In this document: positions 10,438-20,000 of the stretch, piece after piece
How positions within the stretch are numbered: position 1 is the stretch's first letter
Layout of the letters: each line of letters starts with the position of its first letter
NCBI RefSeq assembly: GCF_022953055.1
Contig: NZ_JALJEJ010000001.1
Span: 620,001 to 684,000, forward strand
Direction of reading: 5' to 3'
From: Mucilaginibacter straminoryzae
Lineage (GTDB): Bacteria; Bacteroidota; Bacteroidia; Sphingobacteriales; Sphingobacteriaceae
DNA: 64,000 nucleotides
The notes under the pieces: generated by a model
The model's database searches: none
What the model was told of the DNA's origin: nothing
What the model saw: the letters and a program-made list of their open reading frames with translations, nothing else
Translations under genes and position numbers: made by a program

Positions 10438-12417
10438 TTACTTTTTATCGAACTTTAAGCTTTTGATAAAGAGCGAACCAGGTTTGCCGGCCGCAAATTT
10501 GATGAATACATCGTGGCTGCCTGATACCGCTTTTATCGCTTTTGAAATATTTTGCCAGCTACCGGTTTGTTTGGCTTTCAGCTCTGCAACAGCAATCAAT
10601 TTACCGTTTTTTGTTGTAATGTCATCCAGCCATATTTCTACTTTTTGATCTTTTGATACGGCTGCTGTTAATTGTAACCCAGTAGAAGGCGAATTTACTG
10701 CGCCCAGGTTTACGCCAGAGATCATTAACCAACCGCCCAAAGCAGAGGTATTGGTCGCAGTTTTTTGATTTAAATGTTCCACCGTTTCCACACCGTAGTA
10801 ATTGCTGTAGCCGTAGGCCGGTATTTCAGACTCGCCATCCTTGCAGGAGAAGAAGTCAAAGTCAGCAGGTTTGCCTTCTGCAAATAAGCCCAGGCTGGTA
10901 CCCACCCAAGAATTGTAGTTCGGCTGAACCTTGTCAAGCGGCCGGGCATCTATTGGTGAGCCGACGGACATCCAGTTTTTACCATCAGCGCTGTAGTAAG
11001 CACTTAATGTATGCCAATTACGGGTGATTTTTAACCAAACGGTATTACCCGCTTTGTTAGGCACAACACGAACGGCGGTATCCAATGCAAAAACAATTTC
11101 TTTTTGCTGGTTAAAGGTAGTAAACAGCCTTACGTTTACCTTTTGATTACCGCTGGTTAAATAAATACCGGCTTTGGCAGCCGTATCTGCAGCGTTAAAA
11201 TCTACTTTGGTTACAGCGGTATAGTAATGATCCGTTTCTTTCTGAACAACATGGGTACGGCCGTTTTGCGGTGTCAGCCTGATCCAGCCTTTGCGTGCGA
11301 TAAGCGAGTAATTGGCGGCGGCGCTGCGGGTAAGGAAATGCCACGGTAGACCTAAAGAATCGCCGTCGAAATAGTCAGGTAATACCGCTCTCCAATGTAA
11401 GCCAGATTGTGGCAAGTTTGGCCGTTCTTCGGGTTTGCTGGTTGGCGCCACACCCCAGGGGCGGTCGCCTTCCCAAATCACACGATATAAGGCGGTTTGC
11501 CTGCCCATACCAGACCAATCATCCTCACTGTTCCGTTGGTAGCTTTGACCTATCGTCCACCAGGTGCCGTCGGCAAGTTGGACAGGTGCGGCAATGTGGT
11601 TAGGGCTGCGAAAAGTAGCTTTCGGGTCCGTAATGGGTTTAAAGAATTTGCCCAAACGCTCCCATTTGGTAGAATCTGAGGTGAGTGCGGTAGCACGTAG
11701 TACGTATTGCCCGCCGGAAACGTCGCCTGCAGGGAAGTAGTAATAATAACCGTTGCGTTTACACATTACCGGTCCTTCTGCCCAGCTGTATTGCAGGTTC
11801 CCGTTAATCCAGTCGAGGTTAATCACAGCATCAGTAAGCTGTCCGTCCTTGCCGATGGCTTGCAAACGGTTCACTTTCTGGCCGTTCTTGATCACCATAT
11901 AAGGTTTGCCATCGTCATCCACGAAGATCGAATTGTCGTATCCCAGCGGACCTGTTGCCTGCGGGGTTTTCACCTGCACCGGGGCAGACCATGGCCCACG
12001 AGGGGATTTTGCCTTACTAAACCATTGGCCGTTCGACGAAAAATAAATCCAGTAAGAGCCATAGAAATACGTGATTGCGCCCTGCCAGATACCCGCTGAA
12101 GGGCGGTCTGTTATTTTTTCGGAATGTTTAGCCGGAACTACCCTGCTGATGATCTCCCAATGTACCAGGTCTTTTGAATGATAGACGGGCAGGTAAGGGT
12201 TAAAGTGAAAGCTGGATCCGCAATGGTAAAAATCATCACCTACTTTAAGCAGCGTAGGATCGGGATGGTCGCCGGGTAATACCGGGTTGACAAATGTTTT
12301 TACGCTATTGTAATAAGCGGCAGAGTCTGTAGTGGCTGCCTGCCCATAACTGATGGTAGATAATTTAAAAAGCATGGCAAGCGAAAGTCCGGCCAGCCGA
12401 TAGTAGAAGTATCTCAT
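10438..12417 (-). CDS. GH43 beta-xylosidase/alpha-L-arabinofuranosidase
   Basis: Exported glycoside hydrolase with a five-bladed propeller. I place the start at the ATG at 12417 rather than the upstream ATG at 12474, because residues from MRYFYYRLAG form a normal signal peptide ending SYGQA while the extra 19 residues do not. In this 659-residue version the expected catalytic residues are Asp53 (HPDPT), Asp161 (GYDNS) and Glu214 (WAEGP). After the propeller comes a GH43-type C-terminal beta-sandwich (from about residue 345), then a final carbohydrate-binding-like domain (about 535-659). GH43 members with this layout act on xylo- or arabino-oligosaccharides; sequence does not decide between them. 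It is first gene of an operon with the tandem esterase and divergent from the GH39 gene. Confidence 0.9.
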   Translation of the reverse strand: MRYFYYRLAGLSLAMLFKLSTISYGQAATTDSAAYYNSVKTFVNPVLPGDHPDPTLLKVGDDFYHCGSSFHFNPYLPVYHSKDLVHWEIISRVVPAKHSEKITDRPSAGIWQGAITYFYGSYWIYFSSNGQWFSKAKSPRGPWSAPVQVKTPQATGPLGYDNSIFVDDDGKPYMVIKNGQKVNRLQAIGKDGQLTDAVINLDWINGNLQYSWAEGPVMCKRNGYYYYFPAGDVSGGQYVLRATALTSDSTKWERLGKFFKPITDPKATFRSPNHIAAPVQLADGTWWTIGQSYQRNSEDDWSGMGRQTALYRVIWEGDRPWGVAPTSKPEERPNLPQSGLHWRAVLPDYFDGDSLGLPWHFLTRSAAANYSLIARKGWIRLTPQNGRTHVVQKETDHYYTAVTKVDFNAADTAAKAGIYLTSGNQKVNVRLFTTFNQQKEIVFALDTAVRVVPNKAGNTVWLKITRNWHTLSAYYSADGKNWMSVGSPIDARPLDKVQPNYNSWVGTSLGLFAEGKPADFDFFSCKDGESEIPAYGYSNYYGVETVEHLNQKTATNTSALGGWLMISGVNLGAVNSPSTGLQLTAAVSKDQKVEIWLDDITTKNGKLIAVAELKAKQTGSWQNISKAIKAVSGSHDVFIKFAAGKPGSLFIKSLKFDKK

Positions 12418-12708
12418 TTTTTGATGATAAATAAATAGGCATTTTAATGCTGTTAAAAGCGCAGGTTTACACACTTACAGCACAGGTTCCTTTTGATAAG
12501 CAATCAGGTCTAAATTAGTGCAGCGGCGATGCTGGTGCGGGTACAAATCGTTTTTTTAATGCTACGAATGTTTAAAATAGATCATTGGTCTTGTGCAGCC
12601 CGGCAACATTTGTTTTTTTCGTTAAAAGGAAAGTGAAGTACGCCGTGAGTTGGTCGAAAAATCTTTTGATTTCACAGTCTTCAAACCAAATCTGTACCTG
12701 AATAAAAA

Positions 12709-14289
12709 ATGATGAAGAATTTTAATAAACGTTTTTTTGCGCTTTTAGCAGCGGTGTGGATTACCCTAACGGTAAGCGCACAGCCTGCTAAAACAAGGGA
12801 AATTAGTGCCGATTTTAAACAGATTAGCGGTCCGCTTAATCGTAACTTCTTAAAATGTGTTGGCGCAGGCCGGGCAAACGAAGGTTTGCGGGCCGACTGG
12901 CAACGGCAGTTGAGGATGGCGAAACAGGAATGTGGTTTCGAATACATCCGCTTTCATGGTCTGCTGGCAGATGATATGGGGGTATACCGTGAGGAACGCG
13001 GACGGCCTGTTTTGAACTGGCAGTATATAGATGAATTGTTCGACTTCCTGATCAGTATCAAAATGAAGCCATTTGTTGAAATCGGCTTTATGCCCGCTGC
13101 GCTTGCAAGCGGCGATAAGACGATATTTTGGTGGAAAGGGAATATCACCCCGCCGAAAGATTATAATAAATGGAACGATCTGATTAGAAGCCTTGTAAAG
13201 CACTGGACAGAAAGATATGGCCGGGAGGAAGTAAAAACGTGGTATTTTGAGGTTTGGAACGAACCTAATCTGAGGAATTTATTTTTCAGCGGCAGCCATG
13301 AAGACTATTTTAAACTTTACAGGGAAACTGCCTCGGCAGTTAAAAGCGTTGACGCAGTGTATAGGGTAGGCGGCCCTGGCAGCGCCGGAAATGCCTGGAT
13401 CCCAGATCTGATCAATTTCTGCTCTACCAACAAAGTACCTATCGATTTTATCAGCACGCATGATTACGGCGTGAAACAAGGTTACCTGGATACTTCCGGT
13501 CGTGTTGGCACTATTATCAATCCCAATAAGAACAGCGTAGCCAATAACATGGCGCGTTCACGTAAGGCCATCAGCAACTCTGCAATTCCGGGCCTGGAAC
13601 TGCACTATACAGAATGGAGTACATCTTACACACCGTCAGACCCGATACACGACACGTACGAAGAAGCAGCTTACATTTTAAATACCGTGAACCGTGCGGC
13701 TAACGACGTTAATTCGATGTCGTACTGGACATTCACCGATATATTTGAGGAACAGGGGCCACGCGCTACACCTTTTCACGGAGGGTTTGGGCTGATCAAT
13801 TACCAGGATATTAAAAAGCCGGCCTATTATGCGTATAAATTTCTTAATGAATTGGGCGGGCAACGGTTAGCTAATGCCGATTCAAGCGCGATTATTTGCA
13901 AGGATAAAAGTGGAAATGTACAGGCCTTACTGTGGGATTGCACCATCGATCATCCGGGCGATTCTACCAATAACCAGGTTTTTTATAAACGGCTGATCCC
14001 GGCTAAGCCAATTGGCAGTACACGGTTAAAGTTGCGCAACCTGCCCGCCGGGAAATACCGCGTTGAGGTTTACCAGACCGGTTACCGGGTGAATGATGTT
14101 TACGCCACCTATCATGATCTTGGTTCGCCATCGCAACTCACCCTGCAACAGGTAGCAACGATCAAAAAGAACAACAGCGGCGCTCCGCTGATGGTTAGCA
14201 CGGTAACTATCGGCTCAGGAGGTACTTTCGAAAAGGTATTGAACATGAGGCAAAACGATGTTTACTTTGTTAAACTGATAAAGCTATGA
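12709..14289 (+). CDS. GH39 beta-xylosidase family protein
   Basis: Exported retaining glycosidase of 526 residues. The signal peptide covers about 1-24 (ends VSAQ). The (beta/alpha)8 barrel carries the GH39/clan A signatures: acid/base Glu185 in EVWNEPN and nucleophile Glu302 in YTEWS. A C-terminal beta-sandwich follows from about residue 410 (NLPAGKYRVEVYQTGY). GH39 members cleave beta-xylosides or, less often, alpha-L-iduronides; the xylan setting favours beta-xylosidase. Its stop overlaps the ATG of the GH95 gene by 4 bases (ATGA), so the two are translationally coupled. Confidence 0.9.
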   Translation: MMKNFNKRFFALLAAVWITLTVSAQPAKTREISADFKQISGPLNRNFLKCVGAGRANEGLRADWQRQLRMAKQECGFEYIRFHGLLADDMGVYREERGRPVLNWQYIDELFDFLISIKMKPFVEIGFMPAALASGDKTIFWWKGNITPPKDYNKWNDLIRSLVKHWTERYGREEVKTWYFEVWNEPNLRNLFFSGSHEDYFKLYRETASAVKSVDAVYRVGGPGSAGNAWIPDLINFCSTNKVPIDFISTHDYGVKQGYLDTSGRVGTIINPNKNSVANNMARSRKAISNSAIPGLELHYTEWSTSYTPSDPIHDTYEEAAYILNTVNRAANDVNSMSYWTFTDIFEEQGPRATPFHGGFGLINYQDIKKPAYYAYKFLNELGGQRLANADSSAIICKDKSGNVQALLWDCTIDHPGDSTNNQVFYKRLIPAKPIGSTRLKLRNLPAGKYRVEVYQTGYRVNDVYATYHDLGSPSQLTLQQVATIKKNNSGAPLMVSTVTIGSGGTFEKVLNMRQNDVYFVKLIKL

Positions 14290-16739
14290 GTTGCAGAAAT
14301 ATTGGGTTTATCCTGTTGTTTAGCTTAGCCTTTGCATCTGTGGGCAATGGACAAGGGAGGTACAAACTTTGGTATACCAAACCCGCTGCTAATTGGAACG
14401 AGGCTTTGCCTTTGGGCAATGGGCACCTGGGTGCAATGGTGTTCGGCGGGGTGGCGGAAGAACGGTTGCAACTAAACGAAAGCACCATATGGGCAGGTGG
14501 GCCCAACAATACGGTTGATTCTTTAGCGGCGAAATACATCACCCAGGTACGCACTTTATTGAAAGAAAAGAAATACAAAGAAGCACAGCAACTGGCTAAT
14601 CAGCATCTGGGGCCGAAAGGCAATAGCGGGATGCCTTACCAGATAGCGGGTAACCTGAAAATTGCTTTTCCGGGACAGGATGAGGTAAGCGACTACTACC
14701 GCGATCTGGATATCAGTAATGCGACAGCAACTGTAAGCTATTCTTCTGGCGGAGTCAATTACAAGCGAGAATACTTTACATCCTTCACCAATAACGTACT
14801 GATGGTACGGCTTTCAGCCGATAAGCCCGGCAAAATATCGTGTCGTATCAGTCTCGAAAGCCCCTTGAAGCAGTCGCTCAAAGTCAGTAAAAATCAGATT
14901 GAGCTTTCCGGGAAAGGCAGCGATCATGAAAATCAGCATGGACAGGTGAAGTTCAGCGTGATCAGTCGGGTGAAAAATACCGGCGGTAACCTGAGTGCAG
15001 ATTCTACAGGTATCCGGATCAGCGATGCGGACACCGCTGTTTTGTATCTGGCGATTGGGAGCAACTTTGTAAATTATAAAGACCTTTCTGCCGATGGACA
15101 AAAACGTGCCATCGCTTCCCTTGATGCTGCGGAAAAGCAAAACTTCAGTCAATTGCAAGCAATGCATAAGGGTTTTTATAAACGCTTTTTCGACCGGGTT
15201 TCGCTTCAACTTGGCGATACAAAATCAACTGAACTACCTACAGATGCCCGGATAAAAAACTTCCAGAACGGTGATGACCCGCAGCTTGCTGAATTGTATT
15301 TCCAGTTTGGCAGGTACCTGCTCATTAGCTCCTCACAACCGGGTTCGCAACCGGCAAACTTACAAGGCATATGGAACGGCGATCTGAAAGGTGCCTGGGA
15401 TAGCAAATACACCGTGAACATCAACACGGAAATGAACTACTGGCCCAGCGAGGTAACACAACTTACCGAACTTGGAACGCCATTATTTCAAATGATAAAA
15501 GATCTATCGGTTACTGGGCGCGAGTCAGCTACTAAAATGTACGGGGCCAGAGGGTGGATGCTGCATCATAATACAGACATCTGGCGGATTACCGGCATTG
15601 TTGATGGCGCTTTCTGGGGATTATGGCCTACAGCAAATGCCTGGCTTTGCCAGCACTTATGGGAGCATTACCTGTTTACCGGCAACGAGAAGTTTTTAAG
15701 AGATTATTATCCGCTAATGAGAGACGCTGCCCGATACTTTACTGATGTGTTGCAGGAAGAGCCGGATCATCATTGGTTAGTGGTATCGCCTTCGGTATCG
15801 CCGGAGCATGAATATCAGAACACCGGCGGGGAAGCGGTTTCGGTAACTGCCGGGGCGACGATGGATAACCAGTTGGTTTTCGGCCTGTTCTCCTCAGTAA
15901 TTGAGGCTGCTAAAGTTTTACATACAGACCAGGCGTTTGCCGATACATTGATCAAATTCCGTTCAAGGCTGCCGCCCATGCAAATCGGTAGATATGGGCA
16001 GTTGCAGGAATGGCTGGAGGACTGGGATTCCACCACTGATCACCACCGCCACGTTTCGCACCTATATGGCTTGTTCCCTGCTAATCAAATCTCGCCATTC
16101 GCGCAGCCAGAGTTATTTGCAGCGGCTAAGCAGTCACTCATCTACCGCGGTGATGTTTCTACAGGGTGGTCAATGGCCTGGAAAATTAATTTATGGGCGC
16201 GTCTGCTGGATGGTGAACATGCTTATAAGCTGATCAAAGATCAGATCAGCCCCGCGGAAAATAATCCAATGAAAGCAGGTGGGACGTATCCCAACATGTT
16301 TGATGCCCATCCGCCCTTTCAGATCGATGGTAATTTTGGTTGTACATCCGGTATTTCAGAAATGCTGCTGCAAAGCCATGACGGTGATATTTACCTGCTT
16401 CCGGCGCTACCCGCAGCCTGGGGGAAAGCAGGAAGCGTAAGCGGGTTAATGGCACGTGGTGGCTTCAGGATAAATATGAAGTGGCAGAACCAAAAGATCA
16501 CCCAGCTTCAGGTCTATTCTACCCTGGGCGGTAATTGTCGTCTGCGCGTTAATCAAAAACTATTTAGTAAGCTGGTTAAAACGGCAAAAGACGAAAATGC
16601 CAACCCATTTTATAAAGTCGCTGCCGTTCCGCGTGCGCTAAACCATACCCAGCAATCGGTTTCAACATTACACCTTCCCGAAACCTGGTTATATGACCTT
16701 TCTACTCAAAAAGGAAAGCTTTACACTGTAATTCCCTGA
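14286..16739 (+). CDS. GH95 alpha-L-fucosidase/alpha-L-galactosidase
   Basis: Exported inverting hydrolase of 817 residues, the usual GH95 length. The signal peptide ends near residue 22. Key residues by comparison with the bifidobacterial 1,2-alpha-L-fucosidase: Asn378 and Asn380 in NINTEMNYWP, acid Glu507 in SPSVSPE, and Asp681 in HPPFQIDGNFG. GH95 contains both alpha-L-fucosidases and alpha-L-galactosidases; a Bacteroides ovatus GH95 from a xylan locus acts on the L-galactose caps of corn arabinoxylan. Coupling to a GH39 gene makes the L-galactosidase reading attractive here, though it is inference. The ATGA overlap with the upstream stop fixes the start. Confidence 0.92.
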   Translation: MSCRNIGFILLFSLAFASVGNGQGRYKLWYTKPAANWNEALPLGNGHLGAMVFGGVAEERLQLNESTIWAGGPNNTVDSLAAKYITQVRTLLKEKKYKEAQQLANQHLGPKGNSGMPYQIAGNLKIAFPGQDEVSDYYRDLDISNATATVSYSSGGVNYKREYFTSFTNNVLMVRLSADKPGKISCRISLESPLKQSLKVSKNQIELSGKGSDHENQHGQVKFSVISRVKNTGGNLSADSTGIRISDADTAVLYLAIGSNFVNYKDLSADGQKRAIASLDAAEKQNFSQLQAMHKGFYKRFFDRVSLQLGDTKSTELPTDARIKNFQNGDDPQLAELYFQFGRYLLISSSQPGSQPANLQGIWNGDLKGAWDSKYTVNINTEMNYWPSEVTQLTELGTPLFQMIKDLSVTGRESATKMYGARGWMLHHNTDIWRITGIVDGAFWGLWPTANAWLCQHLWEHYLFTGNEKFLRDYYPLMRDAARYFTDVLQEEPDHHWLVVSPSVSPEHEYQNTGGEAVSVTAGATMDNQLVFGLFSSVIEAAKVLHTDQAFADTLIKFRSRLPPMQIGRYGQLQEWLEDWDSTTDHHRHVSHLYGLFPANQISPFAQPELFAAAKQSLIYRGDVSTGWSMAWKINLWARLLDGEHAYKLIKDQISPAENNPMKAGGTYPNMFDAHPPFQIDGNFGCTSGISEMLLQSHDGDIYLLPALPAAWGKAGSVSGLMARGGFRINMKWQNQKITQLQVYSTLGGNCRLRVNQKLFSKLVKTAKDENANPFYKVAAVPRALNHTQQSVSTLHLPETWLYDLSTQKGKLYTVIP

Positions 16740-16764
16740 CCAGTAAAAGTTACTTTCTGTAACG

Positions 16765-16809
16765 AACTATTTATTAAATGTACTTTAAACATTTAATAAA
16801 TAGTTTTTA
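16765..16809. terminator. AT-rich 17-bp perfect inverted repeat, likely terminator
   Basis: Arms of 17 bp (16765-16781 beginning AACTATTT, and 16789-16805 ending AAATAGTT) enclose 7 nt and are followed by TTTT. It lies 25 bases after the GH95 stop, so it probably ends the GH39-GH95 transcript. The stem is almost entirely A/T, which is unusual for a terminator; an operator is the alternative. Confidence 0.55.
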
Positions 16810-16930
16810 TATTGTATCAGTATAAACCTGCGGAACTAACTGCTGCTCCAATCCGTATTCTTTTGTGCCTGGTCGCAGAGGGGGTTAGGGAATTTCCTTT
16901 TGGGGTATATCACAATGTTTCTTTTAAGTT

Positions 16931-16938
16931 TATATTTG
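16931..16938 (+). promoter_or_regulatory. Possible -7 element upstream of the hybrid regulator
   Basis: TATATTTG fits the Bacteroidota -7 consensus TAnnTTTG and lies 97 bases before the regulator start. The nearest TTTG upstream (16899-16902) is too far for a standard -33, so support is modest. Confidence 0.3.
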
Positions 16939-17035
16939 TAATAACCAATTTAACGGTCGGTTTTAGTCCTTGCTTTCCATCTGATTAAACTATAGAAGCG
17001 GGAAAAAATGCCGAGCTGCGCCTAATGTATTTTTA

Positions 17036-20000
17036 ATGTTTAATAATAGCCGTCCTTACAGATATATCTACCTAACAGCGTTGTTGCTAATGCTGTCGAA
17101 CATTATGTTGGGGCAGCATATCAATTTTACCACGCTAACTACAAAAAGCGGCCTGTCATCCAATACCATTAACGGGATATTGAAAGATAGATACGGTTTA
17201 ATGTGGTTTGCCACGGCAGACGGGCTTAACCGTTATGACGGCAGTACGTTCACGGTTTACCGGCATCATGAGAATGACCCATCGAGCTTCCCCGCTAATG
17301 AGATTATGTGCCTGTTCGAGGACAAGGAGGGGCGTCTTTGGATCGGCAGTGCAGAAGGGGCGTTAATTCTGTATGATCGCCTTCACGATAAATTTAAGGC
17401 CTTTACCGGCTGCGGTTTCGGTAAAAGTGTAAAAAGTGAAACGATAAGAGCAATCGCAGAAGATCATCGGGGCAGGTTATGGGTTTCCAGTTATACAGGC
17501 CTTTGGGTGATCGATTTTAAGGCGAACAAAACCTCTTTGTTTACCTTAAACTCTATCTATCCTAATTCAGAAACGTTTGTAACTGCGCTTTCGCTTTATG
17601 AGGATAGTAAGCAAACCATGTGGGTGGGGACGTCTGCAGGTTTACTGCGTTACGATGAGAAAAGAAATCAGTTTGAGCGGTACCTTCATGACGAACGCAA
17701 CCCTTCGTCCCTCTCTTCGAATGTTATTAAAGCAATTAAACAAGACCCTTCGGGTACGCTTTGGCTGGGTACAACAAACGGGTTAAATCAGTTAAATAAA
17801 GATGGCAGGTCTTTTTCGCGAGTTGCCCTTTCTTCCGAAAAATCAGTCGCGACCGGGAATATCATTTATTCACTTGCTGCAGATGGTAACGAACTATGGA
17901 TAGGAACAGAAGATGGGCTGGCTATTTTAAATACGCGCACACTAAAGTCTACCCTTATTTCTCCGCAACAACGGGAAATGTTTAGCATTTCAGATAAATC
18001 CATCCGGAGTATTTTTATTGATAAAAAAGGAATTTATTGGTTAGGGACGTACCAGGGAGGGGTGGACAAATTCGACAAGAACCTGACGTTGTTTAATCAC
18101 AAGGTATCTAACCCTTTTGATGCCCAGGGCTTACAATCGCCCATGGTTACCTCATTTGCACAATACGACGGAAAAAACGTTTTTGTAGGTACGGATAATG
18201 GTGGCGTACAACTGTTCAACACTGCAAGTGGTTTATTTAGGTCTTTTACTATCCGGCCTGCTAATAGTTCAAGCGACCGCATTTCGGTATTGGCATTAAA
18301 ATACGCGCGGGATGGAAAGCTTTGGATAGGTACCTATCGGCAGGGCGTGTTTATTCTTGATCCGCGTACCGGCAACTACCAGCAGGTTGTTGCGGGTGAA
18401 GGGAAGAACCACATTTCGCAAAATGACATATTTTGTATCGAAGAAGACCCCGCGGGGAGAATCTGGATTGGTACTAATGGCGGTGGTATTGATATTTATG
18501 ACCCTGTAAAAAAAGGGTTCGCCAACTACGAGAATATATTTGTTAGTGCCAGAAAATTAGGGTTGAATAACTTTATCCGTGCTATTGCAGTTGGCAATAA
18601 TAACGAGATGTGGGTGGGCACCAGCGGTGCCGGTGTTACCGTTTTTAATCTCACGACGGGTAAGGTTACCCAGTATAATGAGTGGAACAGTAAGCTAAAC
18701 AGCAACGTGGTAAATTGTATTTTGCGCGATACCAAAGGGCAGATGTGGTTAGGCACCGCCGCAGGGGCAGCCGTTTTCAGCCCGGATAAAAAGCATGTTT
18801 CTACTTATTCAGAAAAAGACGGACTGACGAATAACGTAGTGCATAAGATTTTGGAGGATAACCAAGGTCTGTTCTGGATGACTACCAACGCGGGCATCAG
18901 TAATTTTAATCCCGCGACAAAAAAATTCAATACTTTTTCTCGTCAAAACGGGGTGCAGGATAGTCCGTTCAATACAGGCTCGGGCATCAGGACTGCTGAC
19001 GGGCACCTGTTTTTTGGTGGTAACGACGGATTTAATTATTTCGACCCTGCCGACCTGCGCAGTGTAAAGGACGTGCCGCCGGTGATGTTTACAGAATTGC
19101 GCGTAGCGAACAATAAGGTTTATGCAGGCGAAAACAGCCCTATCAGTAAGCAGATCAGCCTGGCAAAAGAAATAAAACTGGCCTACGGGCAAAACTTTTC
19201 TATTAGCTATGTGGCGGTTAATTATACCAATGCACACCAGGATCAATATGCGTACATGCTGAAAGGGTTTGACCGCGACTGGAATAACGTGGGAAAAGCA
19301 ACAACTGCGTATTATACCAATATAGACCCCGGTACCTATACCTTTATGGTACGCGCAAGTAACAGCGCAGGGGTTTGGAGCCAGACCCCTACCGAGGTAA
19401 CGGTGAGAATTCTACCGCCCTGGTGGCGAACAATTTATGCTTACCTGGCTTACTTCGCATTTGGTCTTGCTTTGTTGTTATATATCCGGCACCGGGGTAT
19501 CAAAAAAATTAAACAGGAACTGGCGCTTGAGGAAGAGAAACGCGAGGCCAACCGCATGCACGAACTGGACATGGCTAAAATCAACTTCCTGACAAATCTG
19601 AGCCATGAATTCCGTACGCCAATCTCGCTGATAATGGCGCCTGCCGATAAGCTACTGGCCATGCAAACAGATAAATCGGTTTCGCGCGAGGTAACCATGA
19701 TCAACAGGAATGCCAGGCGATTGCTCAACCTGGTGAACCAACTGCTGGATTTCAGGAAAATGGAGGAACACGAACTTCGGCTGAATTTAAGTGAGGGCGA
19801 TGTAGTTGAGTTTATTAGAGAAGCTGTTAATTCTTTCCAGGATTTATCCGAAAGAAAGAAGATCGCGCTGAAGTTCAGTAGCGAAATTAATGGCTATTTT
19901 GCCAATTTTGATCATGATAAAATAGAGCGTATTATCTTCAACTTATTGTCGAACGCGTTTAAGTTTACGCCTTCAGAAGGCAGTATAGCTGTTCAACTGT

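Noticed and set aside
12418..12474. N-terminal extension of the GH43 protein
   Set aside because: The extra 19 residues do not look like a signal peptide start, while the downstream Met opens a normal one.
12545..12562. Possible fifth CAATCGATTG-type site between GH43 and GH39
   Set aside because: Only about 9 of 15 positions match and the palindrome is broken; not distinguishable from AT-rich background.
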